From assembly GCF_000143535.2 (NCBI RefSeq), contig NC_037311.1, positions 62,001 through 126,000 on the forward strand: a DNA stretch of 64,000 nt, in the 5' to 3' direction. Source of the stretch: Botrytis cinerea B05.10 (lineage: Eukaryota; Ascomycota; Leotiomycetes; Helotiales; Sclerotiniaceae). Under the pieces are notes generated by a model that saw only the letters and a list, made by a program, of their open reading frames with translations, was not told the origin of the DNA and made no database searches. The position numbers were made by a program, and so were the translations under genes. Position 1 is the stretch's first letter, and each line of letters opens with the position of its first letter. Positions 1 through 14,848 of the stretch are shown here, in pieces.

Positions 1-2102
1 GTTTTATAAAAAGGGTTTCCCTTACCTCTAATATATTACTTATAATCAGATTACTTTTTTTATTTATTCATATAAAAATAGCTATATTACAATTCATCAC
101 TTCAATTACTATTATTAATCAATTTATAACAACTCTTATTACATTAATTATCCCTATTTGTCTTTAATATTCTAAACAAATTGCTATCTTTTTTAATAAT
201 GAATTTTATTATTTTAATAAAGATCTTATTTTTAAATATAATTATTATTATAAATAAAAGAAAGTCTATCTCCCAATATCTCCTCACTTTGTTTTTAATA
301 TAAATCTTTTATATCAAATTTATATCTTTTGATATTTCATTTTGAATAATAATCAAAAGGATAAAGATATCTTCGAAATAGTAATTCACCAGTATAATTG
401 ATATATTAAAATAATAAAGACTTTCTTTTGAAAAAAGATTAAATAAAAAGCATTATAAATTTATATTGATTTATTATTGATTACCCTGCTTTTATTCTTT
501 GATATTATTGATAATTGATTTAAAGATTTTTAAAATAATCTATCTACTTTAAACATCACTATTATAATTCCTATTACATCATTAATTACTATTTTAAATT
601 TAAATAAAAAAAGGGAATTCATAATTCCAATTATATATCCTTATATTATATACATTATTATTAATACATTACAAAATATTCAAATTTTTCCAAAACCTTT
701 AAATAATAAACAAAACCTAAATATAATAATTGATTTCCTAAATCACTATTATACTTCTATTTTATCAAATCAAACAAACTTTACTATTTTTATAATAATT
801 TAATAAAACCTTTGAAAAGGTTTTATAAAATTAAAAAAAAGTATAATTATAGATTCCAATAAATTCAAAAAATTTGCTTTTAAAAAGAATAATATATTGA
901 AATAATCTTATCAAATTATTAATATTTTATATTATTTTTTAAATAAAAATATATCAATTTTATTATTTGAAAATTTAAATAAAAAGAATATTTCTTTTAT
1001 TATATTTTATTATTTTTGATTTAATAAATTTATAATTAGATTTTTTATTTTCTTTTTTATTTTTAAATTATTATAATTTATCTTTTACAATATATTAATA
1101 ATCTATTTTTATTTTAAAGACTTTTATAAATTTCAAAAAAAGATTTCTAATATTATTTAATAAATTTATATTAATAAGTTTAATAATTAAGTAGATTTAT
1201 TTTAAAAGCTTTGTTTTGAATATTCTAATATAAAGTGGATTTCCAAAAAATAATAAATAACTATTAGGTTTTCAATAGGAGTTTGTTTTATTAATAAGAT
1301 TTATAAAAATAAAAAGAAAGAAATTGATAATTAAAATGAAATCAATAAAAAGGATAAGATTGATTAAATCGAGTTCATAAATCTTAAAAAATATATTAAT
1401 AATATAGGTTTTGTTTTTTTAATATTTGAAATATTGTAATTGATTTTTTGAATTAAATAAATGAATTAGAAAATTGATTTTGATTTTTTAAAGTCTTTTT
1501 TATATAATAGATTATTTAGATTTGATTATTAATATATTATTGATTCAAAGAAATTATTCTTTTTAATTTCTTTATTAAATAATTCTTTTAAATAATTTAA
1601 TATAATATATATATTTTGAATTTAAGTTTTATAAGATACTTTTATATTAAATATTTTTAAGCTTTTTTCTTATTTTTTTTTCTATATTGATAATACTTTT
1701 TCTTTATAATATTCTTTTATTATTGCTTTTGTATTTTCTAAATTATAAAATACTTTTTATATATTTTTTATTAATTAATAATCCTTTTATTTTATTAAAT
1801 ATTACATATCTCTATCTTTTTTTTTATATATTAAAATCTTTTTTATTTTATATTTTATATAATTATTAATTTTTTTTAATAATAGTAAATTAATAATATT
1901 TTATTATTTATATTATAATTCAAATAAGAAAATATAAAATATATTATAGATTTTATAAATAAATAATAATCTTAATTTATATATTTATTTATTAGTTTTT
2001 ATATTTATTATAATAAAAAAGTTTATAAATTAATTAAAGAATTTCTTTTTAGATTATAATTATTTGATATTTTTTATATTTAATATTATTTTGTTTTTAA
2101 TA
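1..2102. repeat. AT-rich RIP-decayed DNA, left part of gypsy family C copy 1
   Basis: Very AT-rich sequence with no credible gene. The last ~270 bases (about 1,830-2,102) align by eye with about 39,417-39,690 and continue, across the pogo insertion at 2,103-10,572, into 10,573 onward. They therefore belong to the first copy of a decayed Ty3/gypsy element (family C). I could not identify what lies left of about 1,800. Short ORFs here (for example 1,687-1,869) are only runs of Phe/Leu/Ile/Tyr codons from AT bias. Confidence 0.6.
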
Positions 2103-2946
2103 ATGTAACTTATGGTGAACCGGGTCATATGGGGAACCGGGTCACAAAATTCAATTCTCTCTATATGATTTTATTCTACAAGCTATATATTTATTCAATT
2201 CCAATTCTAAATTATTTGAATTATTTTCTAACTTTTCTTTTTTAATCTTCTCTTTTAATTTTTCAATTGAATATTTATATAATTGTTTTTGTAGCTTTTT
2301 CTTTTTAGGTTTTTTTTTTGTTTTATATATTATTTTTAGTATTTCTTTATTATTAAAAATAAATTGATTTTGTAATTTGAATTTTTTATTTTTAATTCTT
2401 TTTTTTTGAATTTCAATTATTTTTTGAGTATTAATAAATTGTTTTCGAAATAGAATTATTTTAGTATTTTGAGATTTTATAAATCTAATTATTCTTTTAA
2501 TATATTAATAAATTAATAATATAAAAGAATTATTATTTGTTAAAGTTTTATTAAAGGTTTAATTTATTTGTTTTAGTTTTATTTTATTTGAAGAAGAGTT
2601 TTTGAATATAGATAAGTTTAGATTTTGATTAGAGGTTTTTATTTATAAAATAGAAGATTATTGAGAGGAATTAAATAATAATAAATTGAATATTTTTTGT
2701 AAAGTAAAAGATATTAAATTAATTCTTTTTCAATTAGTTTTAATATTAAAAGAATTCAATATTTTTTTTTTAATATTTTGAAAGAGTTTTATTTATTCAA
2801 TTTTTTGAATTCGTTTTATGTTAGCTTGAGAATATCAATCGATTTTTAAAGTATAATATTATTTTATTAATTTATATATTATAATATTAAATAATTAAAG
2901 TAAATAGAAATAATGAAAAAGTAATATAAATAAATCAATATCCTTT

Positions 2947-3515
2947 TGTTACAACGGATTAACAACAGGCTGTAGAATCACTAATGTATAGGCTATAATG
3001 ATATTATAGGCCTCAATGATTCAACTACAGTATACCAAAGGATACTAGATATTCAAGGAAAGTCTTAAGCATATATATAATATTAATCATAGGATATCCT
3101 AATACATAAAATATAATTCCTAAAACAATAGATCCTAAGAAACATCAAATATAATTTTACAAACTTTTTATAAAATTATATTAATAATATCCTAAAGAAT
3201 TGGTTCCAGAACAAAAGAATAAACTAGAACAATAGGAATTATAAAATAAATATTATATAATCAAAAGCCAATCGATTTATTAATTAACTTATTAATCAAT
3301 TTATTAATCGATTTTAAAACAAAAGTTTATATATAAAATAGATTTCATTATAATATAAAGCTTTATATTCAAAAACAATTATTAATTTTATTATTATAAT
3401 TACAAAAATTATAATTAATTATAATCTTATTAAATTCCTATTTGAAATCTAATCTAAATTATTTCGAGAGATTTCTAAATACTTTTATATAATCCTAAAA
3501 ACAATTCCCATAATA
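2947..3515 (+). repeat. 5' LTR of relic F1
   Basis: 569-bp long terminal repeat running from TGTTACAACGG to CCCATAATA (decayed from CCCGTAACA). Its first ~110 bp are much less mutated than the same bases in the 3' LTR, while its inner end is heavily mutated. Confidence 0.9.
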
Positions 3516-3567
3516 TTTTAAATATTATTTCTACTTTAAATATTGATTCAATAAATTAACTATTAAT

Positions 3568-6500
3568 ATAATATTTAAAAATATTATTACAAATCAATCT
3601 ATCAAAGATATCAATAATATCGAAATAATCAATACTTCAAAGGAAATCATTATTAATGAAATATTTAAAATCACCTTATCAAATAAATATCAAAATAATC
3701 AATAAAAATTCAATACTTTTTTTTATAATTTAAAATCTATTTCCAATTTAATAAGGATAAATTTATTATCAAAAAATCCAAAAGTATATGGATTACATTA
3801 TATCTTCAAAATAAAACAATCAAATAAATTCAACTATATTTATACAACTATTTCAAATATAATAATAAGAATTATATACAATCTATTCAAACAATTTTTA
3901 ATAATTTTAAAGAATTTAAGATAGAGATTTATAGAATCTTTGGAAATTCTAATAAATTAGAAATAATAGAAAATAAAATCTTCAATTTTAAACAAATAGA
4001 GTTAATATTGAAATATACTATAGAATTTCAAAGATATATTGGAATAATTAAATAGAATGAAATTGTTATTATAAATTATTACTATAAGGAATTCAAATCA
4101 AAAATCAGATTGAAATTAGAAAGATTTATTGAAAGTATAAATTTGAATAATTTAATTTAGAATTCTATTAAATTAAATAATTGTTTTTATAGATATTAAT
4201 AAAACTAAAGATTATATAAATTCTAAGGAAATCAGAAATAAAAGTATTATTATAAAAATAAAAATAAATTATATTACAATTTATAAAAATATAAAGACTT
4301 TATAAAACTAAATATTATATATTATATAAATAGAAATAATGATTTAAAAAAGAAATGAAAATAAGAAAACAATTTATACTTTGAATATAAAAAAGTAAAA
4401 TACTAAATAATAGAATATTGAAATAAAAAAATAAAAGGAAAAAGAAGCAATTTCAAATCTAAATTCAATAAAAGCTAATTTAATATTACCTTTATTATTT
4501 TAGAAAACTTAATTAAATTTGAAAATATTGAGATTTTCATTATTAAAGAATTCCAACAATTACTAAAGGAATTATTATAAAATCAAAAGGATATAAATAT
4601 AATAGATTTATAAAAATAAGAGTATTATAAAATTCTAATATTCTTTATAATAAAAGGAAGTCATTAAAACAAGGTAAAAGTAGATTATACTATAATAAGC
4701 TGGATAGCTTATTATAATGAATTCTATAGAATTTATTAATCAAATAAAGAAGCAATTGGATAATTCCCTAAGAAAAGGAAGACAAAAAATCATTAGAATA
4801 ATATAATATATAAGGATTTAATTCTAAATATAATTTTGTAAAAAGCTTATAAAGTTATTTAATAATTAAATATTATAGAATAGATAGAATAGATATATTG
4901 CAAAATTTAGATAAATAAATATATATAATTAGTTATAATAGATTCAAAGATTATAAGAAATTTTATTATATTAGAAACTATAAAATATTTGGAAATATTA
5001 TTTCAAATGAAATAATATTTTTATTGATTATAATTAGTTGATAGATAGCTAATAAGATTTAATGGAAAGATTTTGTAGGAGATAATTCCAATACAAATGG
5101 GTATAATCTAATATATAAAGGTTATATAATTTGATATTATATTATTGGGTTAATAATAGATTATTTTAGGAATATTATAGTTAAAGGTATATAATTTGAA
5201 AATAAATTGAATATAAGGAGTTGTGATATTTGATTAATATAAAAGCGGTTATAGGGATATATTAAAGATATTTGTGAAATGTAATATATATTAAAAAGAA
5301 TTAAATGCGAATAATATTGATAATATAGAATATTCAATTCGGAATTCTTTATTAAAAATGAAGATTAATATATCTCCTTTATAAATGTAAAGATTAATAA
5401 TACGATATAAAATCGCAATCGAGATAAAAAAAAGATCTACAATATTAAAACAATATAAGAAATATGAATATGTTTTTAAAGAATTAAGAATTTATAAAGC
5501 TTTACTAAAATATAATTTATAGAATCATAAAATAATATTGAAGAAAGACAAAATATTTATATATATTTCAATTTATTTGATATTAATTAATAAATTAAAA
5601 AGGCTTAAAAAATATATCGATAATAATTTAGTTAAGAAATGAATTAGGGAATCCACATTTCAAATAGCTAGTTCAATTATATAGATATTCAAAAAGAATG
5701 GATCTAATAAATTAATTATAAACTATAAAAAACTTAATATATTTATTAAAAAGAATTGATATTCATTTTTATTAGTTACGAAATTAAAAGATTGATTAGA
5801 TAGAACTACGATATTTATTAAAATGAACCTACATAATAATTATTACTTAATTAAAATAAAGGAAGGCAAAGAATGGAAAATCGTTTTCAAAATAAGATAT
5901 AGATTATATAAATATCAAGTTATATTATTCAAACTAATTAATATACTAGTTATTTTTATAAGACTTATAAATAATATATTATCATAATATTTGGATATTT
6001 ATTATATATATTACTTGAATAATATTCTAGTATATTCAAATAATAAGGTTTAATATATTAAAAATATTAGTAATATTTTTGAAAGTTTATTCAAAATAGA
6101 TTTGCTATACAAATCAAGCAAATACAAATTCTATATTACAAAGATAGAATTCTTAGAATTCATTATATCAAGTTAAAGGTTTAAAATAAATAAAGATAAG
6201 ATTAAGGCAGTATTTGAATAAAAATAATCAATTATAATTAAGGAAGTATAATCCTTTTTAGAATTTATTAACTTTTATAAAAGATTTATTAAAGATTATT
6301 CAGGGATTACTATACCTTTAATTATATTAATCAAAAAAGATTAAGAAAACTTTAAATGAATTATTAAAACATAGGAGTTATTTGATATACTTAAATAAAT
6401 AATAATAGAAAAGCTAATATTATTGATTTTTAATTTAAAAAAAGAAATTATAATAAAGATAAATTCTTTGGATTTCGCTATAGGAATAATTCTAAACCAA

Positions 6501-8420
6501 TCTGACTAAAATGGAAAATATCAATCAATTACATTTTATTTCTAAAAACTATTATTAACTGAATTAAATTATAAAATATATAATAAAGAATTACTAGTGA
6601 TAGTTGATATATTTAGAAAATAGTGAATATATTTAAAAAGATTGAAATATATAGTACAAATATATATAAATTATAAAAACTTGATTTACTTTATTATAAT
6701 AAAGTAATTAAATAGATGACAAATCAAATAGTTAGAGACCATAGTTAATTATAATTTTAGAATTTCATATGTCAAAGAATCAGAAAATACTAAAGCTAAT
6801 GTTTTTAATTGAAAATTAGAATATCAAAAAAATAAAACGTATAAGTTATATACTATATTCAAAAAAGATAGCGAATCACTGATTTATAATATACTCCAAC
6901 TTACAACAATATACCTATTAAAAAACAATTATTTTAGAAAACAAATCTAATTATATTATAATAAGAATACTATTATTATATATATATATAAAATAATAGA
7001 ATCAGGATTTACTATAGAAAATAATACTATATATTTTCATAGAAAAGTATATATTTCAAATTAAATAATTAAGGAATTTATAATAAAATAATATAAATTG
7101 CTGATATATAAATATTAAGAAATTATAAGAATATTTATAAGAATATAGAAAATCAATTATTTCTTATAAATAAAAACGATAATTGAAAAAATTATTAGAA
7201 ATTGTAATATCTATATACAAAACAAGTTATTACAATATATACTATATAATCAATTCCAAATCTCAAATATATCTTCTTAGTTATGGAAGTTTATTATATA
7301 GGATTTTGTAATCAAATTATTATTTTCAAAGGATTTTATTATAGAAATTAAATACAATACAATATTCAATATAATAGATAAACTAATGAAATTTGTATAT
7401 ATAATATTATTCAAGGAAATATAAAATATTAAACAATTAGTATATATATTTTTAAAGATTATAATAAATATATATAAAATATTAGATAAGATAATCTCGA
7501 ATCGAAATAAGCTTTTTACCTCGAAATTCTAGATTATCTTATTAATATTTATAAATATCAAAAGAAAGTTATCGATATCTTTTTATTCATAAATAAATGG
7601 TTAAATAAAAAGGATTAATTAGATAATAGAAGTATATCTTAAATATTATATAAATTATCAATAAAATAATTGAATAAAACTATTATTCATAATATAGTTC
7701 GTATATAATACATCGGAAATGGAAATTACAAAAATTATATTAGTACAAGTTAATTTTGGATTTAATTTATAAATATATAAAATCCTGATATTATAAGAAG
7801 TTAATATCAAATTAATAATAATATAAGTTGAATAGTTGAAAGATTTCCAAAAGCAATTGGCTTTTGATTTAAAATTTATATTTTTTAGAATAGTAATATA
7901 TTATAATATAAAATGTAATATAAAATCTATATTTAAAAAAAAGAATAAAGTTTATTTGCTATGATGAAATATCGAAATCAAAAAACCAAGTAATAAATTC
8001 GATTATAGAAAATTAGAATTATTTAAAATTGATAAAATAATAGGAATAATTAATTATCGATTGAAATTATTAAATACAATAAATATCTATTTAGTATTTT
8101 ATATATTCTTATTCGAATTAGTATTATCAGAAATATTAAATACATTATTTATAAAAATTGAATTAGTTAATCCAAATGTTATATATAATGTTGAAATAAT
8201 ATTAGATTGCAAATATATCAAAAACAAGATTAAATATTTAATCAAATAATTAAATTATCTATATTCAAAAAATATATAGGAATTTAAAAAAGATCTCAGC
8301 TATTTTAAGAAACTACAAGTATTCTATTTAAAATATTTATATTTGTTAATAAAGTTTTAAGTTTTATATTAGATAATAAAGGTAATGAAGGGTTGAAGAA
8401 ATCAAAAGAAAAACTATTAA
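3568..8420 (+). pseudogene. Decayed gag-pol of relic F1
   Basis: The former polyprotein frame can be followed beside the intact 1,618-aa gag-pol at 19,239-24,095. The start codon is now ATA and Trp, Gln and Arg codons have repeatedly become stops, as expected from RIP. The only sizeable open piece is 8,061-8,249, which covers the start of the chromodomain. Beyond it, roughly 8,420-8,900, remains of the antisense zinc-cluster ORF can be aligned but no longer encode anything. Confidence 0.85.
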
Positions 8421-8988
8421 AAATAAATATAATAATAATAATTATTATTTCTTTCTTTATATACTCCTTTTCTAATTTTTTCTTTTTTAATCTTTTATTC
8501 TTTTTAATTAAATTAAGCTTTTTTAATATACAAAAATCTCAACAAATTATCTTCTTTTTATATTTACAAAGAAATTCTTATTACTTATATAATTGAAGAA
8601 TCTGGGTATTAATCTTTTATAACTAAGTAAAAGCCTTTTCTTCCTTCAAATATAATAGTTTTTATTATCATTTTAAAGATTTATAATTTGTAAATATTTT
8701 TAATCTAAAACAACAATAATCTTTTTTATAATGAATATATTCAATATAATACTATAATAAATTATTATCAATAATACAATGACAATTAAATTTGATATAT
8801 AAATCGCAAAAATCTCTTTCAATATCAAAATGCTCGATATAGCAAATCAAATTAAGAATATTATAAACAAAAGCTATTCATATAAAAAGCATATTAAAAA
8901 AGAAAATATTATAATTATTTAAATAAATAAAAGGGAAGATATACTAATATAAATACTTGGAATAAGTATTAGATTAAAAAGGAAATAG

Positions 8989-9557
8989 TATTACAACAGA
9001 TTAATAACAAATTATAAAATCATTAATATATAAGCTATAATAATATTATAAATCTTAATAATTCAATTACAGTATATTAGAAAATATTAGGTATTTAAAG
9101 AAAGCCTTAAGTATATATATAATATTAATTATAGAATATTCTAAAATATAAAATACAATTCCTAAAATAATAGATTCTAGGAAATACTGAATATAACTTT
9201 ACAAACTTTTCGCGAAATTATATTAATAATATCCCAAGGAATTGATTTCAAAACAAAAGGATAAACTAGAATAATAGAAATTATAAAATAAATATTATAT
9301 AATCAAAAGCCAATCAATTTATTAATCAATTTGCTGATTAACTTATTAATCAACTTTAAAATAAAGATTTATATATAAAATTGATTTCATTATAATATAA
9401 AGCTTTATATTTAAAAATAATTATTAATTTCATTATTATAATTATAAGAATTACAATCAATTATAATCTTATTGAATTCCTATTTGAAGTTTAGTCTAAA
9501 CTACTTTGAGAGATCTCTAGACACTTCTACATGACCCTAAAAGCAGCTCCCGTAATA
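8989..9557 (+). repeat. 3' LTR of relic F1
   Basis: 569-bp partner of the LTR at 2,947. It starts TATTACAAC (decayed TGTTACGAC) and ends CTCCCGTAATA. Here the outer (right) end is the better preserved part, the mirror image of the 5' LTR. Confidence 0.9.
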
Positions 9558-10572
9558 CCTTTTCTATATAAAAAATAATAAAACTATTTATAATATAATT
9601 TGAATAATTATTTATAATCAAAAATCGAGATCGATTATTTAATACTTTTTTGAATTCTAATTCAAAAATTCTTTTTAATTATTTTAATTTATAATTATTT
9701 GAAATTTATTTATTTGTATTAATAAAGAATTGCTAGTTTTGAAATGTATTCTTTGGGATTCAAGTAGAATTTATATTTTGAATTTTGAAAATGATTATAG
9801 GTGATAGAGTATTTTCAATTGTATTGATATATTCAAATATAATTATTCATTTTTATTTATCAATTATAATTTTCTAATTCGATTTCTAAATAGAATCGAT
9901 TATAATATATATACTTTAAATATTTTTAATTTCAAATTCGATTTCGTTTATATTATATATATTATTTAATTTATATTTTTATTTAATAAAATGTGTATGA
10001 AATATATCAAATTAAATTTGAATATTCTTTGAAATTGTTTTTTTAATTTAATTAAATTTTAATTAATATAAATAGTATATTTTAAGTTTTGAATATTGTT
10101 TTTGGAATTTATAGATTTATTTGTTATCTATAAATGGAATTTTTATTGAAATAGAAATTCGAGATAATATGATTTGAATATATTGAAGATGAATTTCATT
10201 AATTATTTTCTTTATTAATATAGATATAATAGGGAATTTAATAATAATAAATTATGAAATTTATTATATAAAAGTATTTTCTTTTATATTTGAAAGAATT
10301 TGAGTTATTTTGTAGAATTGAATATGTAATTTTCTTTTAGTAATCTTAATTATAAAAGTTGATTTAGAGATTTCAAAATGCTTTATAGCCTTTCTAATTG
10401 ATTTAAATTCTTTTAATTGAAATGTAATAATAGCATTTTATATTTTTTTTTCAATTTGAGAAGGTTTAAGAGGTGATTCAATATGTATAGCAAAATTTAT
10501 TAGGGTTTGAAGTTAGTAATGAGTTAAATGTGATCCGGTTCCCCATATGACCCGGTTTATTATAAGTTACGT

Positions 10573-13500
10573 TATTATATTATTATAATAATCTTTTTAT
10601 AGTATTCTTGTTTTTTTAATTAATTATTGATTTTTAGAATTCTTTTAACTTTTCTTTTTCTTTTTTTAAAATATTAATGTACTAGTGTATTATTGATATT
10701 CTTCTTTTTAAATTGATATCCTTATTGATATAATAGAATATAAATTGAAATTTATATATAATTTGAAATAGATTTATATTGATTATATTATATTATATTA
10801 TATTATATTATATTATATTATATTATATTATATATGAATTTAATAAGGAGTAATAGTAATATTTAATTATTTTATTTATAATTGATATAATAATTTATAT
10901 AATGAATTGAATTTTGATTTTATTATTTAATTTGATTATTGATTTATAAATAAAATATTATTAATAGTTTATAATAGATTTATAAATAAAATATTAAATT
11001 ATTTTAAAATTTATTAATAAATTGTAATTCTTTATTAGAGATTATATCTTCTAATATATTAAAATCTTTGAATATCATATTGATTATAATATTAGTTAAT
11101 TCAAAAAACAATATTGTTTTATTAATAGCAATATATTGAATTAGTTTTATAAATCTATTAATTATTATTAGAATAGAATTATATATATATTTTCTATATT
11201 TCGAAAGGAATAAATTTATAATAAAATCTATAATTATTTCTTTTCAAAATTCTTTTGAAATGAGAAAGGCTTATAATTTATTATATAATTTATATTTCTT
11301 AATAGTAATTTATTAATATATTATATATATTTTAATATATTATTTGATATCTTTTTTTATTAAAGATGAATAATATTTAGATTTTAATATTTCTAATATT
11401 TTAATAATATTTTAATGATTTTTAATAGAATTATTATAATATATTTCTAAGATTTTTATTTTGAAAATATTATTTAATAATATATATATATATTTCTTTT
11501 ATATTTAAAAAGTTTATTAATATTTATTTATTATAATAAAATATTTCCGATGGAATATAATTTTTATTTTAGATATTTTTTATTTTTTATAAAATCGTTT
11601 TCCTTTTAAAATTATAATAAAGTTTTTTTTATTAATTTTAATATAAATTCGAATATTATTTTATTGAATATTAAAAGACTAATAATTTAATATAATATCG
11701 ATTATTTGTAATCAGTTTTTATTAATAAAATTAATTATTTAAATATTAATAAACTATACTTTTTTTTTGTAAATAATTAATAATAATATATAGGGGTTTC
11801 GTTTTTATAATGGATGTGTAAAATAAATTTATAATAATTATAATACTTTTTAATTTATTTTAAAATATAAATAGCATATTATTATTATCTTTTATATCAA
11901 TAATATAATCAAAACAATATAATAGCTTATTAATTGGATTCAATTTCTTTATTTTATATATTATTTCGAAATTGTAAATCATTAATACTTTCATTTATTT
12001 ATTTTATTTATTATTAAAAGTTTTTTTTAGTATAAAATATTGTAAATTATTATAATCCGATTTCATTATAATGATATATTAATTATTTATCAAATAATAA
12101 TATTATTATATAAATATAATATATATTATTAATAATTTCTAATTGTAAATGAAATATCGTTATTTTATAAAATTCAATTTTTTTAAATAGAATATAATAA
12201 AATACTATTATTATATTAATACTTTTGTAATTCCTTTTTCGAATAATTATAATAAAATATATTTTAAAACAAATATTCATGAATTAGTTTTGATTATAAT
12301 ATAAAACAATAATTTTAAATATTTGAATATCAATATTATAATAAATACTTTCTTTAATATTTCAAATACATTTTAAATCTTTTTTATTTATATAAATTCC
12401 TTTATCATTTTACTTTCTTTTATTCTTTTTATAAAAACAATTATTTTATAAACTATTATTAAATAAATTCTAATAAACCATTAATAGAAATTTACGAAAT
12501 CTAAAAACATCTATAATTTTTTAAGATTTGTAAATACTAATTATTTTATAATAATTTGAATACAATTGGATTTTATTATTACTTTTATTTTCGAAACAAT
12601 AAATCTTAGGAATTCAATTTTATAAATATAAAAGATATAATTTTTCAGTTTTATAAATAACTTATATTCTATAAAATATTCAAGGATTCTATAAATATTT
12701 TGTATATAGCTTTTTCTATTTTAAAAATAAATAAGAATATTATTTAAATATATTATATATATAATATCTATTAAATCTAATACTATTTAATTAATATGTA
12801 TTTGAAATATTATCAAAATATTAATTAAATTGAATAATATAATTAAATATTCAAATTATCTATATTATATACAAAATATTATTTTCTATTTATTGCTTTT
12901 TTTAATACAAATATAATAATAAATATCTTATAAATTCAATTTAATAAAAACAACATTTTATCAAAATCAATTTAAGAATTTATTAATTAGAAATAATAGA
13001 ATTCAATTCTTTTTGATTATTCTATTTAGATTTTAATAATCTTCTTCTTTTCTAAAAACAAATATAATTAATATTCCTATTGAATTAATAAATTTTTTAT
13101 TTATTTATTTTTTTAATATTCTATTAAATATTTTCTTAATATTATTAATTCCTTTTTAAATAAAGAATAGATTAATTTTTAAAAAGATTTCGAATTGATT
13201 TTGAAATCAATATAATATTTTATTGAATAATATTCTAATAAAATATTGCTTTCTTTTTTGAAAAAGGTTTATTAATATTTTTAATATTTTTTAGGGATAT
13301 TTAATATAGAAAATATATATATTTAATAATCTCTATTGTTTTTATAATAATGGAATTAGATTTTTAATAATATAATATATATATAAATATTCTTTTTCAT
13401 TTTATTATAGAATTCATTTATAAAAATTATTTTGAAATTATTAAAAAAAAATGATAATAAAAAGATATCAATTTCCAATTGATATTTGGGTTTATTATTT

Positions 13501-14843
13501 ATAATTAGAATTATTCAAATATAATATCAATTTTGAATAAGTTTAATATAATAATAATAAATTTATAAATAAAAATTCTTTTCTTTTTCTTTTGATTTTT
13601 TATTTTAATAAGAAATTAATAATTATTATATAGTAATATTATAATATTATTTATAAATATTAAAACTATTTCTTTTTTAATAAGCAGTCAATTCTATTTG
13701 ATATATTTAGATTATTAAATAATATTAATTTATATTTTTAAATCAATTAAATATTGAAGTATTATTAGTTTATTCTTTAATTGAAATATTATTATAATAA
13801 TAAAAATAATATATTCTTTTATTTGAAAATCTAATATCAATAAGATATTTAGAATAATTATTAAATTTGAATGTTTTTTTATTAAAAAGATTATAATTTT
13901 ATTTTCTAAATATTTTTTGAATTTGTAACTTCCTTTATAATATTAATATATAATAAAATTTCAATAATTGAAAATATAATATTTCTTTTATTGATATTTA
14001 TAATAAATAATATTTCTTATAAAATTTGTATATAATATTATAATAGATTTAATATTAATCAATTTATTTATTTGAATCTTTTTTTGAATTAATTTCGAAG
14101 GTTTTATAACAATATTTATTTATTATCCGATTTCGAAATAAACTTATTTCAATAAATATTATGAATTTTGAAATAATTAAATCTATTTATAGAATTTTTA
14201 TAATTTATTAATGTTTTATTTATAATAAAGTTTATTTATATTTTTCAATTTACAAATTTGTTTTATTAATTTATTTTTGAATTTCAATTATTATAAAAAC
14301 TCTGATATTTTTTTAGTTATATATAAATATAATTCTATAAGGAATCTTTTTTTTTGAATATTATTTATTTTTGGTTTGATATTTTTCTTTAAACTTTCTA
14401 AATAGTTTACAAATATATTTATTAATTATTTTAATTGTTATTTTATATAAATAATTTATTGAATTACTTATCATTATTGATTCCTTTTATTTATAATAAA
14501 ATTGTATATATATTTTTTGAAATTGAATTAGTTTAGATTGATATTAACTGATTTGTTTTTGTATCGATATTATATCGATAGAGATTGCTTTTTAAAATAT
14601 TAAATAATATAATTGATTTTCTTTTCATTTATTAGAAAGTGATATCTATTATCATTTCGAAACATAATCTTTGTTTGAAAAAAGAAATCTTTAGTTTTTC
14701 TAATATTTTTATTTATATATTTCTTTAATTTTTATAGTTTTAAGGATTTCCTTTAATTGAATGTAGTAATCTAATGAATTAATAATAATAAAGCTATAAT
14801 ACTATTATTATTAATTAAGAGGAGAATATATAAATTATACTCT
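10573..14843 (-). mobile_element. Ty3/gypsy family C relic, copy 1 (right part)
   Basis: Parallel to 39,690-44,437 over its full length: about 4,270 bp here against about 4,264 bp there once the MITE at 41,839 is removed. It contains no open gene. In the better preserved copy 2, the minus strand at 40,113-40,295 decodes to a gypsy integrase core fragment (ITNRFIKLIRY ... IVSNRG), and the same bases occur here around 11,030-11,230. Its 5' (gag) end should therefore lie to the right. I could not find its LTRs. The pogo element A1 interrupts it on the left. Confidence 0.7.
10782..10834. repeat. Pentanucleotide microsatellite (TATTA)n
   Basis: About ten and a half perfect copies of a 5-bp TATTA unit inside family C copy 1. 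The matching place in copy 2 (about 39,900) has only a few units, so the array expanded after the copies separated. Confidence 0.85.
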
Positions 14844-14848
14844 ATAAC

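Larger units (their letters stand above)
2947..9557 (+). mobile_element. Ty3/gypsy chromovirus-type relic F1, complete but RIP-decayed
   Basis: Full-length decayed sister of the intact element at 18,116-24,722, in the opposite orientation. It has LTRs at 2,947-3,515 and 8,989-9,557 (both 569 bp), TSD CCTTT at 2,942-2,946 and 9,558-9,562, and a gag start codon mutated from ATG to ATA near 3,568. Differences from the intact copy are dominated by C-to-T and G-to-A changes. The body aligns through gag, protease (about 4,950), reverse transcriptase (about 5,600-6,100), RNase H, integrase and chromodomain (8,061-8,249 still decodes to ELVNPNVIYN-like sequence). It sits inside pogo copy A1, so it arrived later. 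Confidence 0.9.
2103..10572 (-). mobile_element. Pogo/Fot1-like DNA transposon copy A1, RIP-decayed, interrupted by a gypsy element
   Basis: Terminal inverted repeats of about 40 bp start A(T/C)GTAACTTATGGTGAACC and contain two direct copies of GAACCGGGTCA. They are flanked by TA on both sides (2,101-2,102 and 10,573-10,574). The matching stretch of family C copy 2 (about 39,683-39,700) is the uninterrupted empty site, which confirms the insertion. Removing the nested gypsy element and its TSD (2,947-9,562) leaves 1,854 bp, exactly the length of copies A2 and A3. The transposase ran on the minus strand: the left part decodes to a lysine/glutamate-rich coiled-coil tail and the right part to an HTH-psq-like stretch, both typical of pogo/Fot1 DDE transposases. 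The reading frame is full of stops, so it is a pseudogene. The outermost repeat is almost unmutated at the left end. Confidence 0.82.

Noticed and set aside
1687..1869. 60-codon plus-strand ORF
   Set aside because: Made almost only of Leu/Phe/Tyr/Ile codons, as expected from AT-rich decayed DNA; no motif.
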